Assembly (NCBI GenBank): GCA_021817145.1
Contig: JAKAVV010000018.1
Location: 1 to 55,500, forward strand
Source: a bacterium
GTDB taxonomy: Bacteria > Vulcanimicrobiota > JABDET01
Reading direction: 5' to 3'
Length of the DNA: 55,500 nucleotides
The position numbers and the translations under genes are program-made. Below, one piece after another: positions 16,764 through 24,324 of the stretch. Each line of letters begins with the position of its first letter. Position 1 is the first letter of the stretch. The notes beneath the pieces are model-generated. The model searched no databases. It was not told the origin of the DNA and was given only the letters and a program-made list of their open reading frames with translations.

Positions 16764-17615
16764 ATGGGTGGAGTCGGAAGCGTATTAAACAATATCGGAT
16801 CATCAGTTTCAAATGCCGTTAACACAGCAGGACAGGCTGTGAGCGGCGGACTGAATACTGCAGGACAGGATGTCAGCGGCGGACTGAACACAGCAGGACA
16901 GGATGTCAGCGGCGGACTGAACACAGCAGGACAGGATGTCAGCGGCGGACTGAATACTGCAGGACAGGATGTCAGCGGCGGACTGAACACAGCAGGACAG
17001 GATGTCAGCGGCGGACTGAACACAGCAGGACAGGATGTCAGCGGCGGACTGAACACAGCAGGACAGGATCTTGCAAATGGAAGCAATTGGGTTCAGAACG
17101 AAACGGATTCAGGAACGCAGTGGCTTAATCAAGGCGCGGATCAAAGAATTGATGGATTTGAAAATTCTTCTATTGGCAACAATGTGGCAGGTCATGCCCT
17201 TGGGACCGTTGCTAAGACTTGGGTCGGGTTTAATACCGGAAGTATTGCAGGTTTGGTTTCAACAGGAACTTCGATGGGTGAATTTGTAGGCGCAGGTTTG
17301 GAAGCAGGAAGCGGACACGGTTGGCACCCACTTTCAGGCGAGGTTGGAAAACTCCCAGGTGATTTACAAAAAGATCCCGCCTATGCGTTTGGAGATGGCG
17401 CAGGCATGATTGCAGGAGCGTTACTGACAGGTGACATTGGAGATATCGGAGATATCGGAGACGTAGGAGACGCCGTAGATGCCCTTAATTATGCACAATT
17501 AGGCACAGACAGCATTACTGCAGGGATAAATATAGGGCAATCCATCATGAATGGAGCTTTGAACATCACACAAATGGGAACTGATGGATTTTCAATTATT
17601 ACAGATCTTGCCTAA
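16764..17615 (+). CDS. MGG-type protein with eight 11-residue repeats, unknown function
   Basis: I do not recognise this 283-residue protein. The start is the ATG at 16764, eight bases after a consensus AGGAGG; an upstream extension to 16608 has no such site. After MGGVGSVLNNIGSSVSNA come eight tandem 11-mers, consensus LNTAGQDVSGG. Hydrophobic residues at positions 1, 5 and 8 would line one face of an 11/3 helix, as in synuclein, LEA and perilipin repeats. The rest is Gly/Ala-rich with helices such as VAGHALGTVAKTWVGF and FGDGAGMIAGALL, and a GDI/GDV run. No signal peptide or cysteine is seen. A paralogue follows at 17867, and a third gene at 32247 has the same start. The frame stays open for 24 codons beyond the TAA. 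Membrane or lipid binding is a guess from the repeat. Confidence 0.6.
   Translation: MGGVGSVLNNIGSSVSNAVNTAGQAVSGGLNTAGQDVSGGLNTAGQDVSGGLNTAGQDVSGGLNTAGQDVSGGLNTAGQDVSGGLNTAGQDVSGGLNTAGQDLANGSNWVQNETDSGTQWLNQGADQRIDGFENSSIGNNVAGHALGTVAKTWVGFNTGSIAGLVSTGTSMGEFVGAGLEAGSGHGWHPLSGEVGKLPGDLQKDPAYAFGDGAGMIAGALLTGDIGDIGDIGDVGDAVDALNYAQLGTDSITAGINIGQSIMNGALNITQMGTDGFSIITDLA
16818..17081 (+). repeat. 33-bp in-frame tandem repeat, eight copies
   Basis: Eight head-to-tail 33-bp units encode the 11-residue repeats. The first (16818-16850) and last (17049-17081) copies are diverged. Copies 2-4 and 5-7 form two identical 99-bp blocks: each begins with a unit containing AATACTG, followed by two containing AACACAG. 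The last expansion was therefore a 99-bp duplication, and the copy number could change by slippage or recombination. Confidence 0.9.
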
Positions 17616-17627
17616 GGCGTATGTGGA

Positions 17628-17654
17628 GCAATTAAAGCAATTAAAGCAATTAAA
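17628..17654 (+). repeat. 9-bp tandem repeat, three copies
   Basis: GCAATTAAA is repeated three times, in the same frame as the preceding gene but after its stop codon. Read through, it would encode Ala-Ile-Lys repeats. Confidence 0.7.
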
Positions 17655-17758
17655 GAAGGAAGGGTAGGAGAAAGTAGCAGAGTGTGTTGAGAGATTGGGA
17701 AAAATTTGTGACTTTTTATCAATTTCCAAAAGTGCATTGGAAACATTTAAGAACCTAC

Positions 17759-17787
17759 GTGACGAGAGCTCAAAATAGATCTATAAT
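17759..17787 (+). promoter_or_regulatory. Putative sigma70-type promoter of second MGG-type gene
   Basis: GTGACG (17759-17764, four of six matches to TTGACA) is separated by 17 bases from a perfect TATAAT (17782-17787). It would give a 5' leader of about 70 bases before the ATG at 17867, suggesting the second repeat gene has its own promoter. Confidence 0.5.
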
Positions 17788-17866
17788 AAACATAGAGAAT
17801 CACCCGAAAATCACCTTGTGACGGGAAACTTAGAAGACAATATTAAAAAATAAGGAGGAGAAAAAA

Positions 17867-18298
17867 ATGGGTGGAATAGCAAACGCAGTCAGCGGCGCAT
17901 TAAACACAGCAGGACAAGATATAAACAGTGGGCTGAACACGGCAGGACAGGATATAAGTGGTGGACTAAATACCGTGGCACAAGGAGCGAATTTTGGAGG
18001 CGATATCATTGGGAATACGTTCAGCACTGTAGGGGATGCCTTGGATAGTGATGTCGGAGACTGCTTAAGCACAGCTGGTGATTCTTTAAGCACAGTGGGG
18101 GATGTATTAAGTAGTAATCTTGCTGGAATGCTGAGTGATGCTGGATCCCTTGGAGAGGATGCAGCAGCCCTGGCTCCAGATGCTGTGGATCTTGGATGTG
18201 ATGCAGTAGGAGGAATTTCAGGTTTTGGAGGGATCATTATGTACGATCTGGCTGGACTATCAGGTGTAAACCCGAACAATCCTAATCCGACAGCATAA
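17867..18298 (+). CDS. MGG-type protein with degenerate 11-residue repeats, unknown function
   Basis: A paralogue of the preceding gene. The 143-residue product begins MGGIANAVSGA after an AAGGAGG site and has LNTAGQDINSG, LNTAGQDISGG and LNTVAQGANFG, then a looser continuation of the same period (FSTVGDALDSD, LSTAGDSLSTVGDVLSSNLAG). Hydrophobic residues every three to four positions fit an amphipathic helix. The C-terminal third is Ala/Gly/Asp-rich with an uncharged stretch (ISGFGGIIMYDLAGL) and ends in NPNNPNPTA. Two cysteines are present; there is no signal peptide or long membrane helix. The tandem position and shared repeats indicate local duplication. Function unknown. Confidence 0.6.
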   Translation: MGGIANAVSGALNTAGQDINSGLNTAGQDISGGLNTVAQGANFGGDIIGNTFSTVGDALDSDVGDCLSTAGDSLSTVGDVLSSNLAGMLSDAGSLGEDAAALAPDAVDLGCDAVGGISGFGGIIMYDLAGLSGVNPNNPNPTA

Positions 18299-18337
18299 AA
18301 ATTTTCATGTCAGAACGCAAACATGTTTTGTCGTGCC

Positions 18338-18886
18338 CTATGAAGAAAGCCATTCGGGAATTCCGAGGAGCCCAACAGCAGGTCTGCAGATAATATTCGC
18401 CTGCTCAGATTTCTCTCCATTATCACGGCTTCTGGTCCATGCTGATATTTTGATGAAATTGTCGCCTATGGTTCCTGAAATCGTTTTTTCAGAGGGATTG
18501 TAATTCCATATCATTCGTTTTCTCTTTTTGTGAATTTGCACAATAATGTATATGTTTCCGTACTCCATTAACTCAATATCTCCATCACTGGGCTTATATC
18601 CATCCCTTTCCAATTTGCGATAAGGATGAGAATGAAAATCTCCTAAGGTGCTTAAATAAGGCATGTACTCCTTTAGAAACCGCTCCATCTCCTTATAAAC
18701 TTTATCCCTCGGATAAAAAACTTCATTCGTCGTTCTTTCCGCTGTTTGAAAAACAACAGCCTGATTGATAACAAATTTTTCTCTACCTTTTGTTCCAACG
18801 AGCAGTCCAAGGCATTCTTTTGGGAAGACCTCGATTGAAGACATCATTAAGCTGAAAAAAGCGTTTTCAAGAATATAGACATTCAT
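18338..18886 (-). CDS. JAMM/MPN-domain metalloprotease-like protein
   Basis: The 182-residue protein has the JAMM zinc-protease signature: a glutamate in FPKECLGLLVG, then HSHP in STLGDFHSHPYRK and the serine and aspartate of KPSDGD, fitting E...HxH...SxxD. All metal ligands and the catalytic Glu are therefore present. Bacterial JAMM proteins cleave isopeptide-like or small-protein C-termini, or process sulfur-carrier proteins; no ubiquitin-like partner or E1-like gene is visible here. It overlaps the upstream M61 peptidase gene by 4 bases (ATGA), so the two are translationally coupled. The last ~40 residues are not part of the JAMM core. Catalytic activity is likely; the target is unknown. 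Confidence 0.8.
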   Translation of the reverse strand: MNVYILENAFFSLMMSSIEVFPKECLGLLVGTKGREKFVINQAVVFQTAERTTNEVFYPRDKVYKEMERFLKEYMPYLSTLGDFHSHPYRKLERDGYKPSDGDIELMEYGNIYIIVQIHKKRKRMIWNYNPSEKTISGTIGDNFIKISAWTRSRDNGEKSEQANIICRPAVGLLGIPEWLSS

Positions 18887-20664
18887 TGCGGCGCATGAAT
18901 TAAGGGTGAATCTGTTTTATCCTCCTTAATCTTTGTTGTTCCAATCCAGAGATTCAGGAGCTCAAGAGCGCGAGAATCAGCGTTATCCATCTGCTCAATT
19001 TTCCATTCAGCAGGTTTTTCTCCAACCACAACAACAACTTCTTCCCACTTCTCCTGCCGAAAAAGATGAATAATATGCGCGCTTCCAGGTTTTGCTTCTT
19101 TAATTCTTTCAGGCAGGGTTTGGGCATAAACTCGAAACCCATCCCATGCCACAATTTCATCTTCAGGGGAAATCCCAGCATGAAAAGCAGGGGTATTCCA
19201 GGGGACAGAAGCAGCAATCGCTCGCTTCTCCTCTTTTTTTAATTCAATTCCCAGATATCCGACCCCAGTCTCTTTATCCCTTTTAGAAACCAAATTCAAC
19301 CCCGCCAATTTAAGATACTCATCCAAATTAAATTCTTTTGAGCCCTCAATATGCTGAGCAAAAAATTCATCAAAGGATTTCCCTGACAGCTCCTGACAGA
19401 CATATTTAAAATCTTCGAGCGTATAACCTGTAAAAGAGCGGAGATAAGTCTTATGATACAATTCGCGAAGGACATGATCAAGAGTTACTTTGTTCTCTGT
19501 TGAATGGCGGAGCAGCAGATCAAGAGCCAACCCGATCAAAGCTCCTTTAATATAATAAGAAATCGTTAAGTTTCGAAAAGACTCGGCAAGTCTTAATTGA
19601 TAAAATTTTATCCAGGAGTCGAAACTGGATTCACAGACAGATTGTACTCCTCTCCCAGGTGTTTGAAGGTATTCTTTATAAACTTGAGCAGCAGATTCAA
19701 AATACTGCGCAGGGGTAGAGAGCCCTGCTCTTAAAAGAATTAAATCCTGATAATAACTGGTAATCCCTTCTGCAGCCCATAATAAATCCGTGTAATTTTC
19801 CTTTGTGTAATCAAAATGAATGAGTGTCTTAGGAGCCAGCCTTTTCACATTCCAGAGGTGGAAGAACTCATGCGCGACAAGTGAAAGTATTTTTCGATAC
19901 TCTTCTTCTGGGGAGAATTTCCAGCGATTCACCTGGATTAAAGTTGAATTGCGATGCTCTAACCCTCCTCCTCTTTGAGGAAGCAGCTGAATAATAAAAG
20001 TATAATGTTTATAAGGGACATGATCAAAAACCAGAATCGCTTTCTCAACAATGGCTTGAATATCTTTTTTGAATTTCTCAGGCTCCACGTTTCCTTTTCC
20101 ATAAAGAGCAATATGATGAGGAATCCCCTGGACATCAAAACTTAAAATCTGATGATTTCCGATCTCTATGGGAGAGTCAAGCAGTTCATGATAACTGTTT
20201 GCTTTAAAAACCCGATCAGCTCCTGAAACAGGTTCAAGACCTGTAGAAACTTTTTCCCAGAACGCCGGAAATTTTAAAGAGAGCTGGCAGGGGAATTCTT
20301 CTCCTCCAGAAGGATAAACAAAAAGAGAAGGTCCATGAAGACTGGCATGAGAATGATCCACAAAACTGGAGCTTGTGCCAATATCATGGCAGTGGACTTG
20401 ATAAGAAAAACAGCAGAATTTAGACTTAATCCCTTCTATCTGCCAAATATTTTTAGCTGTTTTACGGCAGGGCAGAGAATTCCCTTTTTCGTCTTTTGCT
20501 TCTGCTTTCACAACGCTTTTGGCATAATCCCGAATCAAGTAAGACCCAGGAGACCAGGAAGGAAAAATCAGTTCAAGCTTATCAGACTCAAGATCTCGGA
20601 AGATTACCGAAATATCAATGAGATGGGACTCAGGATGAGCGATCTTTAATTCGTATTCAATCAT
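18883..20664 (-). CDS. M61-family peptidase (glycyl aminopeptidase-like) with PDZ domain
   Basis: The 593-residue product matches M61 peptidases. It has an N-terminal beta-rich domain (LIFPSWSPGSYLIRDYAK), a central gluzincin domain with the zinc motif VAHEFFHLWNVKR and the downstream glutamate in WAAEGITSYYQD, and a C-terminal PDZ domain (GYLGIELKKEE...AGISPEDEIVAWDGF). The family removes N-terminal residues, notably glycine or alanine, or cuts cell-wall-related peptides. No signal peptide is seen, so it is probably cytoplasmic. It is the first gene of a two-gene unit with the JAMM gene, suggesting a joint proteolytic task. Confidence 0.9.
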   Translation of the reverse strand: MIEYELKIAHPESHLIDISVIFRDLESDKLELIFPSWSPGSYLIRDYAKSVVKAEAKDEKGNSLPCRKTAKNIWQIEGIKSKFCCFSYQVHCHDIGTSSSFVDHSHASLHGPSLFVYPSGGEEFPCQLSLKFPAFWEKVSTGLEPVSGADRVFKANSYHELLDSPIEIGNHQILSFDVQGIPHHIALYGKGNVEPEKFKKDIQAIVEKAILVFDHVPYKHYTFIIQLLPQRGGGLEHRNSTLIQVNRWKFSPEEEYRKILSLVAHEFFHLWNVKRLAPKTLIHFDYTKENYTDLLWAAEGITSYYQDLILLRAGLSTPAQYFESAAQVYKEYLQTPGRGVQSVCESSFDSWIKFYQLRLAESFRNLTISYYIKGALIGLALDLLLRHSTENKVTLDHVLRELYHKTYLRSFTGYTLEDFKYVCQELSGKSFDEFFAQHIEGSKEFNLDEYLKLAGLNLVSKRDKETGVGYLGIELKKEEKRAIAASVPWNTPAFHAGISPEDEIVAWDGFRVYAQTLPERIKEAKPGSAHIIHLFRQEKWEEVVVVVGEKPAEWKIEQMDNADSRALELLNLWIGTTKIKEDKTDSPLIHAPQ

Positions 20665-20801
20665 AATTTCATTTCAGATAACAATCGGCTTTCGCAGTTT
20701 CTCCCAGAGAGCTGTGCTGAACATAACAGAATATTCATGAAAATTCGTTAAACTCCTACTCTTTTACCTTAAAAGTTATGCGGAGCCGCAGGTGGACAAG
20801 C

Positions 20802-22064
20802 TCATTTTGCATGAATCACTTCTTTTGCAGCCAGTAAAACCCCCAGTTTCCCATGAATCGCAGAAAGGCTTCCTTGTAAATAAACAGCATAAGGGGGGCG
20901 CATAGGAGCATCACAGGACAGCTCCAGGCTTCCCCCTTGAACAAAGGTTCCTCCCGCCATTAAGATTTGATCCTGATACCCTGCCATTAAAGAAGGTTCT
21001 GGAATTGAAAAATGGTCTAAGGGTCCTGCTTCTTGTATTCCTTTTGCAAAAGCTAAAACTTTTTCAGGGGTTTTCAACTCAATAGCTTGAATAATATCGC
21101 TTCTTTTGTCCTCTGGTTCAGGAAGGACTCGATACCCTAATTCTTTAAAAAGGCGGCTGGCAAAAACAGCGGTTTTTAAAGCTGCAGCCACAATTTCAGG
21201 AGCAAAAAAAACTCCCATTAGAAAAGATCGTGTCATTCCTAAAGAAGGACCAACTGACTGTCCTAATCCAGGAGCAGTGAATTGAGCAGCGGCTTTTTCC
21301 ACGGCAGCCGAACTGCCCGCCAAATACCCTCCTGTTAAAACCATTCCCCCTCCTGGATTTTTAATCAGAGAACCTGCGATTAAATCTGCTCCAATCTCAG
21401 ATGGCTCTTTTTCTTCCACAAACTCCCCATAACAATTGTCAACCACAATCTGAAGGTTGGGCTGCTTCGTTTTTAGATGCGAAATTAACGCTTCTATTTC
21501 AGAGACAGAAATAGAGTTTTTCCAGGAATAACCTTTTGATCTCTGGATGAAAACCACTTTTATTTTAGAATTTAATCCAATCTTATCCGATAAAATTTCT
21601 TGCGGATCAGCATATAAAACTGAAATATCCCACTCTCTTAAAGAGCCTTCTGATTTTCTCAAACCCAAAAGGGGATAAAGAGTATCGTAAGGAGGATCAG
21701 GAACCACTAAAACCGTGTCTCCTGGTCTCAAGAGGCTAAATAAAGCGGTTTTAAGAGCATGAGTTCCTGAAACAAACTGATGTCTGACAAGAGCTTTTTC
21801 AGCCCCAAAGCTGGAAGCAAAAACACGATCCACAACCTCTCTGCCCAAATCATGGTACCCATATCCTGAAGAAGCCTGTAAATGGAACTCCTGAACTCCT
21901 GCTTCGCGGAAAGCTTTCAGGATCTTTAATTTTTTCTTCTCTGCTGCAATTTGAAAAGACTCCTCTTGACTCTGGTTCTCTTTTTCACAAGAAGAAGCGA
22001 TATCCAGAAGAGTTTGAGGGATCCCCCACTCTTTTTTTAAGAGGGAAGAGATTCTTCCGACCAT
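20802..22064 (-). CDS. Methionine gamma-lyase-like PLP enzyme (aluminium-resistance protein family)
   Basis: This 420-residue fold-type I PLP protein belongs to the family annotated as aluminium-resistance or methionine gamma-lyase-like proteins (PF06838). Characteristic segments are FHLQASSGYGYHDLGREVVDRVFA, RHQFVSGTHALKTALFSLLRPGD, DPPYDTLYPLLG, VDNCYGEFVEEKEP, and GADLIAGSLIKNPGGG with the PLP-binding lysine. The physiological reaction is uncertain despite the name; a C-S or amino-acid lyase role is plausible. Its start lies 28 bases inside the EIIC-like gene, an unusually long overlap, so its translation probably depends on that gene. It ends the long minus-strand operon. Confidence 0.85.
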   Translation of the reverse strand: MVGRISSLLKKEWGIPQTLLDIASSCEKENQSQEESFQIAAEKKKLKILKAFREAGVQEFHLQASSGYGYHDLGREVVDRVFASSFGAEKALVRHQFVSGTHALKTALFSLLRPGDTVLVVPDPPYDTLYPLLGLRKSEGSLREWDISVLYADPQEILSDKIGLNSKIKVVFIQRSKGYSWKNSISVSEIEALISHLKTKQPNLQIVVDNCYGEFVEEKEPSEIGADLIAGSLIKNPGGGMVLTGGYLAGSSAAVEKAAAQFTAPGLGQSVGPSLGMTRSFLMGVFFAPEIVAAALKTAVFASRLFKELGYRVLPEPEDKRSDIIQAIELKTPEKVLAFAKGIQEAGPLDHFSIPEPSLMAGYQDQILMAGGTFVQGGSLELSCDAPMRPPYAVYLQGSLSAIHGKLGVLLAAKEVIHAK

Positions 22065-23350
22065 TTGGGATGAGTTAAATTAAAATTTAAATCCGAATCT
22101 TCTTTCTGGGTTTCTTCAGTATGTTTTTCTTGTTCAATGACACTTCTCTCAAAAGCGCGGTAAAAAGGGTAATACAAAAATCCTAAAATCGAGATTTGGA
22201 CAAAAGCAGTGATCCCGCTTTTCCAGGAGCCAGATACAACCACTAAGTCAAGCAAGTGTTTTAAGGCAAGAAAAGAACGGGGGAAGAAGAATCCAGGAGT
22301 AGTAGCCACCACTGCAAGCAGAGGAGATGGCAAATAGTAAACCCCTGGAATAAAATAAGAGAAATTAGGCATTAAACCCCATTTTATGGCATAGTAAGTG
22401 GAAGCTACTGTAAACAAAGGCCCTAAAAAAAAGGGGACTGCCAATTCCAGATTGGCGACAAGAGGCAAAAAGTAAATTAAAGTCTCGTTCACATTGAAAA
22501 AACAGGGGAATAAACTAATCTTGGCTAAAACTCGAAGTCTTTTTGATTTTGATCTGAGCATGAAAAAAGGGAGGAGAATCGTTGTCCCTGCTCCTCCAAT
22601 AAAAACATAATTAAAAAAAGCAAGAGTTACAATATGAGGGAGAGGATGCCCAAGTTGAGCTGCCTGCATATTATCATAAATAAGTTGGGCATACACCCCT
22701 GCTGTAAAACTTCCAATGATCGCGGATCCTTGAAGTCCAAAAAACCAGAGGAGATTCGTTAAAAAAACAATCACTATTCCCGCATAAAGGCTGTCTGCTG
22801 TGGTGATGTGATTTCCAATAAAAACTCGAATCGCGCGGTGAATATCAAAATGATACCATTGAACAGCTGCAATCATAAAAAAACCTGCTAAGAGCCCAAG
22901 AGCTTCTGCCCCGTATTTTAAACGAGGAAACCTTATTTTTAACGCCACGACCCCTCCTCCTAAAAACAAGGCAAGGAAAAAGCCGACAAAAGAACCACTG
23001 ACAAAAGTATGATTGAGAAGAATCACAACTTGGTTTAAAGTATGGGGGAAAAAAGGCAGAAGAGACAAATAAACAGCAAGAGCCACCCACCCCGCGAAAC
23101 TTTTAACATGGTATGCCTTTGAAAGAAATTGCCCAATCAATAAAGAACAAGCAGGTCCCATCATTCCTAAAGCAGCCAGATACACATTCATCACTCTTAA
23201 GCCCCAGTCTTTCTCGCTTCCAAGAAGATAATAAAGAGGAACCATGGCAAGCCCAACAGGTAGGATGCTCCACATCACCCCATATCTTAAACTGAAAAAT
23301 ACAGGGTGGTCTCGCAGCTTCTCAATAGAAGAGAGCCAGGAGCGAGTCAT
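22037..23350 (-). CDS. PTS EIIC (lactose/cellobiose-type)-like membrane protein
   Basis: The 437-residue polytopic protein has about ten hydrophobic segments and resembles the EIIC subunit of cellobiose-type PTS permeases. LLWFFGLQGSAIIG matches the family region that usually reads FGxHG, and LFPCFFNVNETLIYFLPLV matches the xFNxNEPxIFGxP signature with its glutamate kept. No EIIA, EIIB, HPr or EI gene is in the window, and the usual histidine of FGxHG is Gln. It may transport a substrate without phosphorylation. Its ATG directly follows the cheC stop codon, and it overlaps the PLP-enzyme gene by 28 bases, so the pair may act together. The C-terminal tail is acidic and polar. Confidence 0.7.
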   Translation of the reverse strand: MTRSWLSSIEKLRDHPVFFSLRYGVMWSILPVGLAMVPLYYLLGSEKDWGLRVMNVYLAALGMMGPACSLLIGQFLSKAYHVKSFAGWVALAVYLSLLPFFPHTLNQVVILLNHTFVSGSFVGFFLALFLGGGVVALKIRFPRLKYGAEALGLLAGFFMIAAVQWYHFDIHRAIRVFIGNHITTADSLYAGIVIVFLTNLLWFFGLQGSAIIGSFTAGVYAQLIYDNMQAAQLGHPLPHIVTLAFFNYVFIGGAGTTILLPFFMLRSKSKRLRVLAKISLFPCFFNVNETLIYFLPLVANLELAVPFFLGPLFTVASTYYAIKWGLMPNFSYFIPGVYYLPSPLLAVVATTPGFFFPRSFLALKHLLDLVVVSGSWKSGITAFVQISILGFLYYPFYRAFERSVIEQEKHTEETQKEDSDLNFNLTHPKWSEESLPS

Positions 23351-23956
23351 TTAATGAACGCCAATAGCGGCTAAAATAAGAGGGAGAGCATTCAGATCAG
23401 GGAGAAGAATAACCTGAAAAGAGATCTTTGTTCCCTCAATGTTCAATTCATTTAAAATAAACAATGCGCGGGTCAATCCGGGGTTCTCTTTTAAAAGATG
23501 TTGAATCATTAAATGGGTAAAGTCAATGGTCAAATGAGGAACAGAAGGCATAAAAAAGAAGTTGGTCATTTTAGCCAGAGTGGTAAAATAAGCGCCAGAA
23601 GTGATATTGGCAAGCTCTCTTAACAGATCTTCGTCCTGAATTTCGAGTATTTTACCGCTTCCTTTCTTGTTAGGAAACACCATTTCAATTAAATCAGCCG
23701 CGCTCTGCTTTGGAAACACAATTAAAATACTTCCTGATGCCTGTCCTAAAATTTTCTGATATAACCCAATTTTGATCTCTTCATCTTTAAAACTTTGTTC
23801 CAATTCTTGAATCGAAAAAACAGAAACCTGCGGCACATTCATATTGATTTTTTTCCCAACAATTTGAGAAAACGCGGTTGCCGCATTTCCCGCTGAAATA
23901 TTCCCCACTTCTTTTAAAGCATCCAACTCGGTTTGTGAAAAGGATAATCGTTCCAA
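23351..23956 (-). CDS. cheC: CheC-family CheY-phosphatase
   Basis: The 201-residue protein has two copies of the CheC/CheX/FliY phosphatase motif: DALKEVGNISAGNAATAFSQ near the N-terminus and LLRELANITSGAYFTTLAK in the middle, each with the Glu-x-x-Asn pair that removes phosphate from CheY-P. The pseudo-twofold layout and length match CheC rather than CheX. It is 8 bases from the cheY stop and in the same operon as cheR and cheY, so a closed receiver/phosphatase pair is likely. No CheA, CheW or receptor gene is present in the window. Confidence 0.88.
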   Translation of the reverse strand: MERLSFSQTELDALKEVGNISAGNAATAFSQIVGKKINMNVPQVSVFSIQELEQSFKDEEIKIGLYQKILGQASGSILIVFPKQSAADLIEMVFPNKKGSGKILEIQDEDLLRELANITSGAYFTTLAKMTNFFFMPSVPHLTIDFTHLMIQHLLKENPGLTRALFILNELNIEGTKISFQVILLPDLNALPLILAAIGVH

Positions 23957-23964
23957 AATGCCTC

Positions 23965-24324
23965 CTAAGTGAATTTACGTAAAGTTTCTACCACTTTTGC
24001 GGGGGAAAAAGGTTTAATGATAAAATCTTTAGCCCCTGCCCCCATTGCCTCAATCACTAAAGCCTGCTGTCCCATTGCCGTGCACATAATAATTTTTGCG
24101 TTTGGATCAGAAGTCATAATGCTTTTGACCGCTGTGATCCCATCCATTTCAGGCATCACAATATCCATGGTAACGAGATCCGGTTTCAATTCTTTGTATT
24201 TTTGGATAGCTTGAACCCCATTTTCAGCCTCTCCTACGACTTCAAACCCATGTTTCGTCAGAATATCTTTTAACATTAAGCGCATGAACATCGCATCATC
24301 GGTAACTAACACTCGTTTTCCCAC
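23965..24324 (-). CDS. cheY: CheY-type response regulator
   Basis: A stand-alone receiver domain of 119 residues. It shows the acidic pocket DD (VLVTDDAMFMR), the phosphorylated aspartate in LVTMDIVMPEMDG, a Thr in IIMCTAMG and the conserved lysine in AKDFIIKPF. FMRLMLKDIL is typical of CheY. There is no output domain, so it signals by protein binding, for example to a flagellar or pilus motor. It overlaps cheR by 19 bases and precedes cheC, its probable phosphatase. Confidence 0.93.
   Translation of the reverse strand: MGKRVLVTDDAMFMRLMLKDILTKHGFEVVGEAENGVQAIQKYKELKPDLVTMDIVMPEMDGITAVKSIMTSDPNAKIIMCTAMGQQALVIEAMGAGAKDFIIKPFSPAKVVETLRKFT

Noticed and set aside
16818-17081. CRISPR-like array
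   Set aside because: 33-bp units are head-to-tail with no spacers and are in frame with a protein.
16742-17086. Minus-strand frame encoding a Pro/Cys-rich repeat (CPAVFSPPLTS)
   Set aside because: It is the antisense reading of the 33-bp tandem repeat, kept open because the period is a multiple of three.
18338-18886. JAMM protein as part of a bacterial ubiquitin-like system
   Set aside because: No E1-, E2- or ubiquitin-like gene is adjacent; the nearby MGG proteins have glycines at the N-terminus, not a C-terminal GG tail.
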